From: Cololabis saira
Taxonomy: Eukaryota; Chordata; Actinopteri; Beloniformes; Belonidae
Assembly (NCBI RefSeq): GCF_033807715.1
Contig: NC_084606.1
Location: 40,025,848 to 40,089,847 of the forward strand
DNA: 64,000 nucleotides
Direction: 5' to 3'
Shown here piece after piece: positions 50,698-63,533 of this stretch (positions are counted from its first letter, which is position 1; each line of letters begins with the position of its first letter). A program made the position numbers and the translations under genes. Below the pieces are notes generated by a model that made no database searches, had not been told where the DNA came from, and was given only the letters and a program-made list of their open reading frames with translations.

Positions 50698-51963
50698 AAC
50701 CATCTTTGTATAATATAATATTGATAAATTATTACGTTTTTGATGTCCTGCCAATGGAGGCTCAAATCCTCCATGGCAGGACCCTTCCATACCGCATTCT
50801 CACCGACACAGACATACAATCACGCACCGTTTCCCCCTCCCCGGGGGGGTCCAGCACCGCCAGAAGGCACCCCAGGCTGCACGGCGGGCCCCGCCAGGCC
50901 CGGGTAACCTGACCCACCTGTCCGAGGCCCAGGCCGGTGAGGGAACGCGGGTGATGTGGGACCCCCTCCCGCCCCTTGTGTTGAGTGCATGTGATTAATG
51001 CCATAAAAACAGGGAGGAGGGAGGGCCAAGTATCGATTGACACCGACCCCCCCCCCTCCCGAACTACGTGTCCTTGTCAAGTGTATTTATAAAGTGTTGA
51101 ATGTGCAGTGTCTAGTTTGCTGTTAAAACCGTGAGGCGGGGAGTGCCGGGCCACGCGGGACAGTGCCCCCCACGACCCGGACCCCCCGCCTTTCGCCTAT
51201 GTGCGTATGAATCGTGTAGGGGGGGCAAGAGGGGGAGCGGAGGCCGAAGCCAGGAGGCAGGACCAGCAAAGCCGGCCCTGATAAGACACCCGCGTCCCCC
51301 CACCGGCCATCCAGTAGACGGGGGCCGGCCCCCCGAGCCGGGCCAGGGCCCCACCGTACCTCCACGGGCGCCCCCGGAGCCGCCGGAGCCCCCAGACGGA
51401 GGGGGAAACGGTCCAACATCCTCCCATTCATACTGACAACATAAGACATAGATACCTGGGAATGGCGCCACCCCGCCGCCGCGCCCGCCCGTGCACCCCC
51501 CGGTCAGGGGAGGCCCGATCTCCGGACCCGGCCCCACCCCCCCCCCGAGGCCACCCCGGCGGACACCCCAAGGGTCACGGAGTCCCCACATCCGCAGGGG
51601 CACTTGGCCCCCGCCCCAGCAACGGATGACCAAGGCAGCAATGCCCCCCCAGCGCAGACAGCCACCCCCCACCCAGGCAGGACCGGGCCCTCCGGGTGGG
51701 ACCCCCACGTCCACGGCCCAGCCCCCCCCCAGGAGGCCCGGAGACGCCCAAGCCACCGCCCCCCGCCCGAGCCCTCCCCAGCCACCCCCCCCACCGCCAT
51801 GAGGTACCCCCCCCCACAGGCCCCCAAGGCCCCCACCGGCCAGGGACAGGACCCCGCGGCCCCACCCACTGCCCCCCAGGGGCCACCAGAGGCCCGCGCC
51901 CCAGACCCCCCAAGCCGACCCCCAACCCCAAGGGCTACGAGATCACCCCCCCCCCCGCCCCCA
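50040..51963 (-). other. GC-rich 3' untranslated region of the L1
   Basis: This block is very rich in C on the plus strand (G on the minus) and includes an AT-rich island with (AAT)n at 50655-50699. Long open frames on both strands are Pro/Arg/Gly-rich and come from the base composition. Its position between the ORF2 stop and the polyA marks it as the L1 3' region. Confidence 0.6.
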
Positions 51964-54540
51964 CTAGGTAACGAGGCCAATAATCGGGGACCACAGAGAG
52001 TGCAATTCAGCCGAGTGTTGTTCAGTGGAGGCAGACATTATCTCACTACTAATATGATCTGATAAAAGATTCCTAAAATGGTTAATACATAAACTGGATT
52101 TTTGTTTCCAATTTACTAGAATGGTTTTCTTTGCGATACATAAAGCAGTGAGAACCCGGTGTCCAATTAGGTTCTATTTGAATGTCTCCCAGGTGACCTA
52201 ATATACATACCGTGGGGCACACTGGGATTCTGTGGTCGATCCATGTGGATAAATCCTCACAAATCTCCTTCCAGAACCTCTGTACCGGTGTACAGAACCA
52301 TAAAGCATGCATATAATTATCTGGGGTGTTCTCTGTGCACTGTGAACAGATATTAGAGGTGACAAAGCCCATCTGGAACATCCTTTGTCCAGTATAATGT
52401 ATTCTATGAAGAACTTTATACTGTATAAGTTGTAAGTTTGGGTTTTTAGTCATAGTAAACGTATTTAAGCATATTTGTGACCAAGAAAGCTGGTCGGTAT
52501 TCAGAGAGAGATCCGCCTCCCACTTGGAGATCGGGAGAGAGACTGACTCGTCCAGTTTAGACACTAACCTGTAAAGTTTTGATAACAACTTTAAATTGCT
52601 TAGATTTAATAAATCTATTATCTTAGCGGGAAGTTGTAAGTCTAATTGTCTAATTTTGTATGTTTTATTTATTATGGCCTTGAGTTGTTGATACTCTAAA
52701 AATTTACTCCTGCTAACTCCGTATTGAACCATAAGTGTATTGAAAGGTACAAACTGTCCTCCTACAATTACGTGCTGTAAATACCGTATTCCTTGATCTC
52801 TCTATTGAACGAAGTTAACCATCTTTTTATCATTTTTCACGATGTCTGGGTTGTTCCATATGTGTGTACGGTCACATGGAAAAGGTGAAATTTTAGCTAC
52901 TTTAAGAAATTCCCACCAAGCTGATAAAGTTGTGCTAATATTAATGCTTTTGAAACATTGATGACGTTTGATACTTTGACTAATAAATGGTAACTCTGAG
53001 ATTTCTAGTTCGTTGCAAAACACTTGCTCTGAGTCCAGCCATTGACTATCTAAAGGATGATCTTTTGACCATTTTACAATATACTGTAATTTATTGGCAA
53101 GGAAGTAATACTGAAAATTAGGTAGCTCTAAACCTCCATATTCTTTAGATTTCTGCAATGTCTTTAAACTAATGCGTGGAGTTTTATTTTTCCACAGAAA
53201 TTTTGAAACACCTGAGTCCAGCGATTTAAACCAGGAAATAGGGGGTTTGAATGGTATCATTGAGAAAAAATAATTTACTTTTGGTAAAACCATCATTTTA
53301 ATGGTGGCTATTCTACCCATGAGTGAAATGGGGAGAGAGCTCCATCTAGCAAGATCATCTTCTATTTTCTTTATAAGCTGAACATAATTTAATTTTATTA
53401 ACTCTGACAGCCTAGGGGAGATGTTTATGCCTAAATATCTAATGTTCCCTGATTGTAATTGAGTATTGGATATATTCCTAAAATTGCAGTTCACGCACAA
53501 AACGGTGGATTTAGACCAATTAATAGAATAATCAGACAGAGATGAAAATCCCTCTATAAGTGCGATTGTCTGTGATAGTGAAGATCGTGAGTTCTGGAGG
53601 AAGAGGAGTACGTCATCCGCATAAAGACTTATTTTGTGCTCTACTATTTTGCATTGTATACCTTTAATATTTTGATTTTGTCTAATAGCTGCTGCTAAAG
53701 GTTCGATAAATATTGCAAATAATGAGGGAGATAGAGGGCAACCCTGTCTAGTGCCTCTTTGCAAGGTAAAACTTGTAGAGATTTGATCATTTGTCCTTAC
53801 ACGTGCCTTGGGAGAGCTGTATAATATTTTTACCCAGTCAATGAAAGATTCACCAAATCCAAATTTATGTAAGGTTGCCAATAGAAACTTCCAATTTACC
53901 TTATCGAATGCTTTTTCCGCGTCTAAGGATATAATAGTAGTTTCCTGTTTATTGATACTGGAATAATCTATAATATTTAATAATCTGCGAATATTAGTAG
54001 AGGAATGTCTACCTTTAATAAAGCCTGTTTGATCCGGATGTATAATAGAAGGGGTGACTCTTTTCAGACGTTCAGTAAGGGCCTTGCTAATTATTTTAAG
54101 GTCTACATTTATTAATGAAATTGGGCGGTAGCTCGATGGGAGCAAGGGATCTTTATCCGGTTTTAATAAAAGACTAATATTAGCAGAGTTCATATTTAAG
54201 GGTAAGCTTTTATTTTCCCTAATATTTAGAATCATTTTATAAAATGTTGGTGCTAATATGCTCCAGAATTCCTTATAAAATTCAGCTGGGAAACCCTCTG
54301 GGCCCGGAGCTTTATTATTGGGCATATGTTGAAGAGCTTCATGGAGTTCTCCTATTGAGAGTGGTGAATCTAAGTTCGTAACCTGTTCCTGATGTAACTT
54401 TGGCAGGTTAATTTCTCCAAGAAACTCATTAATGGATTGATCAGATGGTTCAATTTGTGACGAGTATAATTTGTAGTAAAAGTCTCTAAAGATTGAATTT
54501 ATTAAACAGGGATCATGTGTAACTTCCCCTGACTGGTCCT
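51964..54540 (-). pseudogene. L1 ORF2: reverse transcriptase and C-terminal domain
   Basis: From 54540 the frame reads [91 protein letters not shown] and the catalytic YADD (53612-53623). The thumb region follows. A TAG at 52802-52804 replaces a codon in NFVQ-RDQGIRYL. The frame continues through a Cys-His cluster (NICSQCTENTPDNYMHALWF) and then shifts near 52165; the family's usual ending (LCIAKKTILVNWKQ to GLVT) is read in another frame to a stop at 51964. So one nonsense codon and one frameshift damage it, besides the insertion upstream. The piece at 56345-56537 (ILSKIRKTKIELNKIIDAKT) is the same gene. Confidence 0.9.
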
Positions 54541-54542
54541 TA

Positions 54543-56342
54543 CAGTTTTTCTTGATTGCCTAAGCATGATTTTCAAAACAGGGCCCGTGGTTTCAAAACA
54601 CTACACACAATTAGCACAACAACACACCAAATTAGCAAAACACTACAGATCCTTTGCAAAATTAAACACGCTTGTAAAAACTATACACTTCTTTTTAAAA
54701 ACCACACTTTGTTACCATATGAAACAAACACGTTTCACATTACTATACTCTGTTTGCACGAGTTACACTCTGCTGTGATAAACCTAAAACACTTTTAGCA
54801 CTTCTACGTCCCTATGATTAGAGTAGGCTACTATCAACAAAGTACAAATATACAGTTTTTCTTGATCGTTTTGGCCCATTTTTCCATTCACAGTTTACTT
54901 TTTCAAAACAGCTCACACAAAGCCCTTAACAGAAGCTGAAATAACCAAAACACTTTATGTTTGCAGAATGACACCACTTTCTCAAAACTTGTCACACATC
55001 CATCAAAACCAAACTTTTCCATCAAAACCTAGAATTTTTTCTCAATTGAACATGTGTGTTTTCTCATTTATTTACTGTAACGATGGATAACAAAATTGAA
55101 ACCACAGCTATCAATATCAACTTTTGTTCAACACCCTCATAGTATTGACTATTTTACAACTGACAACATACTACAATTTGGGTTTTGTATTGAGCACTCT
55201 AACTTAGTTATATAACTTAGAAATATACTGTCACAGAGTATTTACAGTAAAATCAGAAAATGTGTATACAGTAAAATATTGTAGTTCCTGTCAACACCAC
55301 TGATTTACATTTGTTCTACTGTGTACAAAATGTCAAGATTCTGACAGAAAAATATTTATTGCAGTACTTGTCACATGCACGTACTGTAAGCAATCAAAAT
55401 GACAGGGTTCAATATGCAGTACAACAAAGGTCAATTCTCAAAGAAAATACTGTAAATGAAACACAATCAAATGAAACCCTGTAAATATGAAAAAAATAAA
55501 AATACAGGAAAATTATGCATTGTCGACACGGGCCTGACGATCAGGCCACATGTCCTCGTCCACGTCCTCCTCGAGCCATGCTTGGTGTCAACTTCAAGCT
55601 ATTGACCTCTTTGATAGGTTGAGGACTACTTGCTTTGTTTTGCAAAGAGAGTTCACACAGGTGCTGATCATTTTTAGAATTGAGAGAGCAGTTCCAATTG
55701 GCTGCTACAAAGTGTCTGCAATGTGTTGCCATGGTAAATCAGTTATGTTTTGTGTCTCTTTGTGAGAAGTGTGTTAACTGTTTTGAAAAGTGTATTACAG
55801 TAAAAGTCAAAGAAAATTGTGTGAAAGCAATGAGAAATAGTTAACCGATTCGCCAGAGAGGACTCTTGCTGTGCAAAGAAGGTGTGAGCATTAGATAAAG
55901 TTGACCCATGATGTGCAAAATGTGTCAAAGCAATCGAGAAAGACTGTAGTCTTTCTCTGACTCTTGTGCTTGGAGACCAATGAGCTCACCTGCTGCTTTC
56001 TATAGTGTAGATATACCTGATTGGTGTGTCTACATTTAAGCAAACAAGTGTTTGCACACCTGATGACTGTGTTGAACCAACTGGTTGGACGGTGTGCTAA
56101 TTTGACAGTCAGTGCTTTGGTATTGCAAAGAAGTGACTTTATGATAGATTTTTGTGTCTAATGTACGTTTAGTGTGTTTAGTGTTTTGAAAATCACTGTG
56201 TGTAGAGTTTTGCAACAAGTGTGAGGTTGACAATGTGCTTATAGTTGTGCAAATATGGGCTGATGTTTTGCTTCTTGAGTGTAAGGTTTTGCTAATAGTG
56301 TACTACTTTTAATTTTAGTGTGTAAGCAATCGAAAAAAACTG
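54543..56342. mobile_element. TA-flanked Tc1/mariner-like MITE inside the L1, with a second one inside it
   Basis: Ends CAGTTTTTCTTGATTGCC and CAATCGAAAAAAACTG are inverted and flanked by TA (54541-54542, 56343-56344). Keeping one TA restores the L1 frame (TITSI before KDQSGEV). Its arms contain AAAACACTACACACA-type words. It codes for nothing. Confidence 0.88.
54853..55946. mobile_element. Innermost TA-flanked MITE
   Basis: Ends CAGTTTTTCTTGATCG and CAATCGAGAAAGACTG, flanked by TA (54851-54852, 55947-55948). It is related to its host element, sits inside it, and contains no gene. Confidence 0.75.
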
Positions 56343-56742
56343 TAATAGATGTTATGGTTGTTTTTTCTTTGTTTATTTTTAATTGATTGGCTAAATATTT
56401 TCCTGATCTGTTAGCATGTGCAAAGTTTTCCAGGCGAAGCCTTTGTACTAGAAACTGCGTTTTTGCGTCAATTATTTTATTTAATTCTATTTTAGTTTTC
56501 CTTATTTTGCTAAGGATACGTTCATCTGCAGAAGTTTGGAAGGAATATGAATTCAACGGCAAATCTGATATGAAAACACCATTTTTACTAAGGTGTGAAG
56601 AGTTAATCAAGCTGTGTTTGCTTTTGCAAGAGAACTATAAAGTTTTGATAATTTGGTGAAAGGTTTTCTCATTTGTGTGTAGAGTTTAGCAAAAATAGCC
56701 AATGTTGCAAAAAATGTGCTTAAGGATTCAGAAAAAACTGTA

Positions 56743-56950
56743 AAGGAATCGGGATGGCTTTAAGAATACGATGGAACTCTCTGGAAAAGCCATTTATATT
56801 ATACTTCTCAATAAATTAATGAAACTGAGGGAATTGGAGAAATCAGGCTTTCAGTTGGATACTAAATAAAAAATTACAACACTATAATGACAAAATAATA
56901 ATAAAAAGAAACAGCTTCTGTCCTGATGTGATGGCCCACCAAACTTCTCT
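56743..56950 (-). pseudogene. L1 (Tx1-like) ORF2 fragment, part 1
   Basis: The minus strand reads YNINGFSREFHRILKAIPIP directly before the TA at 56741-56742 and continues in frame at 48443 once the IS630-like element is skipped. Upstream of this the text has stops and is hard to read. Confidence 0.6.
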
Positions 56951-57124
56951 GTCAAAGGATATGGGAGTTCCAAGTAGTAACATTTAGATTACATTAAGGG
57001 CAATTTCCCTACTATTTTACAGTTTGAAGATACTAACGAAACAGAGGTCTTAGAATTAATTTCTAAATTGAAGATATCAGCAGCTGGTCACGATGATATT
57101 GGTGCTTCATTGGTTAAATCAGGG

Positions 57125-57640
57125 ATGAAAGGCAGGATGCAGCCTAAAACTTTTGTTCTGTTTCTATTTTCTGTCAAGTTTTCATCCACAGCTTGCTGTG
57201 ATGTCCAGTGGACTGCACATTTTGAGTCCAAATACTGTAAAATATTATTTGTTGTTACAGTAAAGAATTGTGTGTTTTCTATTTGAGTAGCCTATACATA
57301 AGAATACTATATGGTGAAATATTACATCCAACAGCTGAAGGTGTAACACTGAACAAACAAATGCATGATTCTACGGAGACATTCATATAGTGTTTTCCAT
57401 TCTGCACATCAGTGTTCAGTGGGTGCTTAGAAATGTCTACTCAAATGATGTATGTGTTTGGCATTTGAGAAGGAAATACAATTTAGTGAAGAGTTAACAC
57501 TGTTTTGAAGGTAGAGTGTGCTTTTGCAAGAGAAGTGTAGGATTTTGCATTTTGTGTGTGAGTTTTGTAATTTTTGTTTAGAGTTTTGAGAAAGTGAGGT
57601 AGTCTATCAGGAAATGTGTTTAAACAATTGTGAAAAACTG
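57125..57640. mobile_element. Right arm of an IS630-like element (left part lost)
   Basis: The last 440 bp are the inverted homologue of 48446-48890, ending CAATTGTGAAAAACTG with TA at 57641-57642. No left end is found. LINE coding sequence that should lie between 57120 and 57642 is missing, so a deletion took both. Confidence 0.75.
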
Positions 57641-58495
57641 TAATTATCGCCCCATATCAATTTTACCATGTTTCTCAAAAATATTGGAAAAACTGGTTTA
57701 CAACAGAATGTTGCACCATCTAAACAAACACAATATCTTATACGAGCATCAATATGGTTTTAGAAAAAATCACTCCACAGATATGGCCCTATTACAACTG
57801 GTGGAAAGAATCTATACTGCTATTACAGTTTTTCACAATTGTTAACACACAAAAAACGAAAACTTGGCACAATTTGCACAACCATCACTTTAAGTACCTA
57901 ATCAATCGACACAATTTACACTACATCACACTCCCTTATCTGCATTAGACTCTGACTTTCCTTCTTTACACTCTGTTGTCAATTTCACACAACCTTGTTG
58001 TCAAAACACTACACACAGTGTTTAGTTGTTGGACACACTTATCACATCAAATCTCAAAGCATCAACCTACAACACACCTTGTTGTCAAAACACTACACTC
58101 AGTGTTCAGTCGTTGCACACACTTCTCACATAAAATCACAAAGCATCAATCTACAACACACACATAGGGGTAAATCCACAAAGAACAGATTGCGCCCGCA
58201 AATAGCGCTGTGAATTGCGCTGCATTTGCGCCCGCAATTTGCCCTGCTTTAAGGTCCTATTCACAAAAGATTTTGCTCTAATGATATACCGGCGCAAACA
58301 CGCCCATAAAGTTTTGCGGCTGGGTGCAATTTGCACTCGTCTGAGTGAGCGGAGCTGTTTCCAGTGTTCTCCATATTTCAGCACACAGATTGGTCCCTAA
58401 TGAAAACTGCAGAGAGCACAATAGCCTCAACTTTCACGTATTTGTACTTCTAGTATTCAACTTTCACGTATTTGTACTTCTAGTATTTCGCATGC

Positions 58496-58662
<167 letters not shown>

Positions 58663-58937
58663 AAAGACCTCAGTGTCTGTATGACATAAGCTAATGAAAT
58701 GTCAAATGTTAAGAGGCTGTGCGCATTTACGCACAAGGCACAGCACCAGTAACTTCATTAACACTGGATCGGGATCAGATCAGGATCTAATGGTAATTCA
58801 TGTTCTTTGTTTTGCTACACGTATGAAAGCTGTATGTGTACACTGTATGAAAGCGATACGAAAACGGCCCCGCAGGCCCGCTTCACCCCCCGCTCCCTCT
58901 CCTCCTCTCCCGTCTCCCCTCAGAGCTGCTCATGGCG

Positions 58938-59045
58938 GGTTTATGGTTCTGCGTTCCTTTAACGCAGAGCCTACGGCGTAGGTGCGCGTCGCCGCGTACC
59001 CTACGCCGTAGGTTCTGCGTCGTTTTAACGCGGGACCCTAATTTA
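58938..59045. mobile_element. Palindromic CGACGC/CTACGG-family MITE
   Basis: TTTATGGTTCTGCGTTCC, then GCAGAGCCTACGGCGTAGG and inverted CCCTACGCCGTAGGTTCTGC, then GTCGTTTTAACGC. It is a near-perfect inverted repeat with a CpG-rich loop, related to 4742-5288 and 30645-30745. Confidence 0.65.
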
Positions 59046-59959
59046 GGCACCATACACCTGCACGTAAAGGTTTCACGCGCGAGTAAAACTCATATATATG
59101 AAAAAAAATCTGAGTCCCTTTAGGGGCTCCATGGGGCTCCCTAAACGCAGCCCCTCATTTGTTCTGTCCTAAAGTGTGAGGAGGTTCCCCGCATGTCACC
59201 ACGGCAGCAGCAGCAGCACCAGAGTCCTGACTGACTGAGCTTCACACAGAGGGACACGATCAGCGCTATTTTAATTTATTATTTTATTATTTTAAGTCTG
59301 ATATATGTTGTGATATGTGATGACATTATTAAGCTGTTAAACACACAGATTCTAGATTTATATGTTTATATGGTGGAATTGTTTGTAATAAAGCAGCCCC
59401 TAGCCTACTGTATGGATAAATCCTGAGCTCCGTCCTGTTATTTTTATTTTTAAATCCGAGATAAGTCCACAACCCCACTTGATCTGACTGTGTACAGTCA
59501 TGTCTGACTGTAGATTTCACCCTTAATATCATTCAGTATCACACAGGCTTGAATGACATTGAGAGAGAGAAACAGAGAGACGGGGAGTGAGGAGTTTGCG
59601 CGCAGTTTACAGTTTTTCACAATTGTTAACACACAAAAAACGAAAACTTGGCACAATTCACACAACCATCACTTTAAGTACCTAATCAATCAACACAATT
59701 TACACTACATCACACTCCCTTATCTGCATTAGACTCTGACTTTCCTTCTTTACACTCTGTTGTCAATTTCACACAACCTTGTTGTCAAAACACTACACAC
59801 AGTGTTTAGTCGTTGCACACACTTCTCACATAAAATCACAAAGCATCAATCTACAACACACACATAGTCAAATCTCAAAACATCCACGTCTGGTGAGCCA
59901 TTTGCAATCAGGACTGCACTATCAAAGGGCCTTGAGAGCAATGTTTTGTTTGGTGAACA

Positions 59960-60220
59960 ATGGAGAACCAGAGAAGAAGAGGGTTGAGAGTGAGAGGAGG
60001 ACGACATAGAGGAGTAGGTAGACAGAGAGAAGGAGGCGGAGGACAAGGAGAAGATCAAGGTGGAGGAGGAGGGAGAGGAAGAGGAGGACATGGTGGAGAA
60101 GAACAAGGTGGAGGAGGAGGAGCAGGAGGAGGAGGAGGGAGAGGAAGAGGAAGAGGAGAAGAACAAGGTGGAGGAGGAGGTGGAGGAGGAGGAGGAGGAG
60201 GCGCAGGGCCCGAAATATAA
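59960..60220 (+). pseudogene. Gly/Arg-rich N-terminus of the IS630-like transposase
   Basis: The start MENQRRRGLRVRGGRHRG is followed by about 60 residues of Gly, Arg, Glu and Gln coded by GGAGGAGG-type purine repeats. Members of this fish transposase family, as I remember them, begin in the same way and continue with a helix-turn-helix. Here the purine repeat runs straight into the catalytic domain in a different frame (stop at 60218). The helix-turn-helix and the first catalytic Asp are missing, so the gene is internally deleted and frameshifted. Confidence 0.65.
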
Positions 60221-61014
60221 TTGGCCAGCGGGCCATTGTTGAGGTCCCCGGCCAGCGTGGTGGGAACATCACAATGTGTGCAGCCATGAACCACCATGGC
60301 ATCGTACACCGCCACGCCCACCTAGGGGCCTATAACACTGACCTCCTCCTGGCCTTCCTGGATGGCCTGCACAACCTTCTGGTACCACCTGACCACGTAT
60401 ATGACCAACAGAGGGTACATTTTGTCGTCATCTGGGACAATGTAAGCTTCCACCGGGCTGCTCGAGTGCAGGAATGGTTCCAGGACCACCAAAATGTTTC
60501 CGTTCTATACCTTCCACCTTATTCTCCTTTCCTGAACCCCATCGAGGAGTTCTTTTCAGCTTGGAGGTGGAAGGTATTTTATTCTTTTTTATTTTTTTTT
60601 ACCTTACTTTTATCCAGTTTTTCTCCTTACCTTGTGCAACGCTGCTACTGTGTACTGTTCATCGTGCTTCTAATGTGTATTGTTGTGTGTTTATTCTATG
60701 TATTTTCTGTGTGTGTGTGCACTTGTGCACTTGTGCACTTTTGCCCAAGACAATTTTCCCCTCGTGGGACAATAAAAGTATATCTCATCATCTCATCATC
60801 TCAGGTATACGAACGGAACACACAGACCAGGGTCACACTGCTCCAGGCCATGGAGGAGGCTTGTGCCGATGTAAGTCCTGAGTCCTGTCAGGGCTTTATG
60901 CGCCACTCAAGGCGTTTTTTCCAACGCTGCCTGGACAGGGAGGACATTGCTGTGGATGTGGATGAGGCCCTCTGGCCAGATAGAAACCAGAGGCATGATG
61001 GAGGGGGGGTTTGA
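60205..61014 (+). CDS. IS630-like DDE transposase, catalytic domain (incomplete)
   Basis: The frame reads RNIIGQRAIVEVPGQRGGNI, MCAAMNHHGIVHRHAHLGAY, VVIWDNVSFHRAARVQEWF (second Asp at 60436-60438), LYLPPYSPFLNPIEEFFSAW (catalytic Glu at 60544-60546) and, after an inserted stretch, ERNTQTRVTLLQAMEEACAD to WPDRNQRHD. This is the DDE endonuclease fold of the IS630/Tc1 superfamily, which cuts at TA. The first Asp (the FLDEAG region, seen at 49192-49332) is not present, so it cannot be catalytic. A 231-bp segment at 60574-60804 splits the conserved AWRWKV-YERN and either reads through or could be spliced out. The frame itself has no stops. Confidence 0.75.
   Translation, partial: RARNIIGQRAIVEVPGQRGGNITMCAAMNHHGIVHRHAHLGAYNTDLLLAFLDGLHNLLVPPDHVYDQQRVHFVVIWDNVSFHRAARVQEWFQDHQNVSVLYLPPYSPFLNPIEEFFSAWRWKVFYSFLFFFTLLLSSFSPYLVQRCYCVLFIVLLMCIVVCLFYVFSVCVCTCALVHFCPRQFSPRGTIKVYLIISSSQVYERNTQTRVTLLQAMEEACADVSPESCQGFMRHSRRFFQRCLDREDIAVDVDEALWPDRNQRHDGGGV
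60574..60804 (+). other. Insertion in the transposase gene with perfect GT-AG intron borders
   Basis: The conserved AWRWK-VYERN is broken between AAG and GTATAC. The inserted 231 bp begin GTATTTTATTC and end CATCTCAG, and AGGTAT stands at both borders (60572-60577 and 60803-60808). Its last 60 bp, CAATTTTCCCCTCGTGGGAC and AATAAAAGTATATC plus TCATC repeats, look like a fish retroposon 3' tail. Removal from GT to AG restores the conserved protein exactly. The length is a multiple of three and the insert has no stop, so retention also keeps the frame. Confidence 0.6.
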
Positions 61015-61509
61015 GCAGGCCAGTTCACAGTACATTTACGTCCAAAAATGTATAAAAGAAAAATAAATAAAACATTTTTTGGCTGCATATGTTTGTGCTG
61101 TTTTATGTTTGACTATGACAAAAGTAGGCCTACACAGTAATCTTCCAAAAAGATAAATTGATTATTCTCAATAGTCATTGACATCCATGTGTGTTCCATT
61201 TCTATGATTGTGTTTTCAGTTTTGCACTTCATTGTGCTGTGAATGCTTGGTGTGTGTGCAGTAAATGCTTAGTTGTGTGTACCAAATGAATGGTATGTGT
61301 GTATCATTTGAAAATATGGCTGTGTGTACCAAATGAAAACATGAGCTCCATTTTGGGAACAGTTAAGATATTTGATGGAAAAGAGTCTTCCTGGAGAAGA
61401 AGTGACAGGGTTTAGCATTTTGTGTGTGATGTTTTTAGTTTTGTGTGTGCAGTTTTGAGAATGCCGTTAGGTTGTGAAAAACGTGTGTTAGCAATTGTGA
61501 AAAACTGTA

Positions 61510-62657
61510 ATAATAAAGAATTTGCTCTTGGCATTTTCATAGATCTTTCCAAAGCCTTTGATACTGTAGATTATACTATATTACTTGACAAATTACATCA
61601 TTATGGTTTCCATGATATTACTTTGAAATGGTTGTCTAGTTATGTACATAACCGCGAACAACATGTGCATGCCAACGGTTGTTTTTCTTCCAATGTTAAG
61701 ATGTCATGTGGAGTCCCTCAGGGATCAATACTAGGACCCCTTTTATTTCTCATTTATGTAAATGACCTGGCTACTGTATCTTCATCCTTTACACCAATCT
61801 TATTTGCTGATGATACCAATTTGATACTAACTCACAGAAATTTTGATTCACTTATTGAGCAAGCTAATTCTGGTATAGCAATGCTTTCAAAATGGTTCCT
61901 TGCAAATAAGTTGTTGTTAAATGTTAACAAATCTAATTTTATTGTATTTGCAAGTAAAAACAAAAAATATTGTCCGCAAAAAGCTAAGATTTCTATTGGT
62001 GGTATTACAATCAATCAGGTTTCATCCACCAAATTTCTAGGTGTCTTTGTGGATGAGAATTTGTCCTGGAAAGAGCATATACATTCTGTAACTAACAAAA
62101 TCTCTAGATCCCTTGGTATCATCAGAAGAATCAGAGGTTTGGTCCATCAGGCTTGTCTCGTTACTCTTTATTACAGTTTAATTTATCCTTATCTCATTTA
62201 TGGCAACATTGTTTGGGCAAGTACATATTCATCAAATTTACACAAATTACTCATTACTCAAAAGAAGTGTGTAAGAATAGCTACTTCTGCCTCCTATTGG
62301 GCCCCATCTGCCCCTTTGTTTAAAAAATTTAATTTATTATCCATCTATGATATTAACATACTCCAATCATGTGCTTTCATTTACAAATGCACTTATCTTG
62401 CAAATATACTTCCAAGTACTTTCAAAGATTTTTTTAAGACCAATTCACAAATTCATAACTATAATACCAGACAATTTGAGGATCTCCATTCTTCATTCAG
62501 TCGTACCAATAGCAGTCAGTTCTCCATCAAAGACAGAGGTGCCTCACTCTGGAATTCTCATATACTTATTGCAAAATCTTCACTGTCTATTAGTAGTTTT
62601 AAACAGAGATTGAAGACCAGCCTTATGGATCAAGCGTCTAGAAGTGCTTCCACTTAA
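61510..62657 (+). pseudogene. CR1/jockey-type reverse transcriptase, catalytic and C-terminal part
   Basis: The frame is open for about 380 codons: NNKEFALGIFIDLSKAFDTV, MSCGVPQGSILGPLLFLIYV, catalytic FADD (61803-61814), KWFLANKLLLNVNKSNFIVF, TKFLGVFVDENLSWKEHI and a C-terminus ending RSAST. No stops are seen, so this is a fairly recent copy. The preceding codons (RIYTAI) lie at 57805-57823 on the far side of the element 57826-61507; with one TA between them the frame is continuous. The loss of the segment before 57642 and of the 5' end makes it non-functional. Confidence 0.88.
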
Positions 62658-62686
62658 TGTGAACTCACTTCGGCACGTGCACATTC

Positions 62687-62691
<5 letters not shown>

Positions 62692-62721
<30 letters not shown>
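62692..62721. repeat. (CA)n microsatellite in the LINE 3' region
   Basis: About 15 CA units. Confidence 0.9.
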
Positions 62722-62730
<9 letters not shown>

Positions 62731-62988
62731 ATGTGCATGCTCACATGCAAGCACACGCACTCATTCAACTGAGAAATTGTCTGTTTGTAAATATCCATCT
62801 TTTTTGGAACGCTGTTTTTTGTTTTTTGTTCTTGCTATTATTTCAATACAATGTATTTTCTTGGTGAGAACTTTGAATAAGCCCATTTAGGGCTTCCTTT
62901 CTCACCTGCACATATTTTCATGCTTTTATGTTCATTTCAACTTTTGTACCGTTTTTATGTTGTGCAAATAAATCAAATCAAATCAAAA

Positions 62989-63533
62989 AGCCTTATTCAG
63001 AAAAAGGTTTTGAGGTTTAAAAAAAACCAAACACCTTAAACAGATAAGAGAGCAGAGCAGTAACTTAAATAGATAACAGGACCTATTTGACAACAAAGTT
63101 TAGACTGTTGTACGGTGTGTATGAAAATAAACCTGTTTCTACTTGGTTCACACGGTGAGTTGATCTGAATAAATAAAGAAGGCATTCATCTTCTCCAAAG
63201 AAGTTCCCATTTACAAACTTTCTTAAATCATAAACTCAGAAAGTATATTCTAAAATTCACCCAATTTTCCACTAACTTCAAAGAGAACATTGCATTTGTT
63301 TATCTTGTTTGCAACTAATTAAGAAGAAAAAAAAATATTAATACCGTATTGCTTGTATTTTTTCTTTTTGTGATAAGAAAATGCCTTAATATTGTGGCAG
63401 TTATTGTACTTAAACTTGTCATTCAAGAGAAATTTGATAAATAATACGTTAAAGAAATCTAAAGCCACACCAAATCCTTTATTATGAAAAGAAAGGATTA
63501 AAAAATATATTTGAAGGCAAGGCAAGTTTATTT
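62989..63533. other. AT-rich sequence, no gene recognised
   Basis: An 81-codon minus-strand frame at 63319-63564 (FHNKGFGVALDFFN and so on) resembles nothing I can name with confidence. Confidence 0.35.

Noticed and set aside
51112..52062. Several 100-214-codon Pro/Gly-rich frames on both strands
   Set aside because: Stop codons are rare because the sequence is extremely C-rich. There is no domain, and all frames are equally open.
60055..60321. Pro-rich and Leu-rich minus-strand frames
   Set aside because: They are antisense to the purine-repeat N-terminus of the IS630-like transposase.
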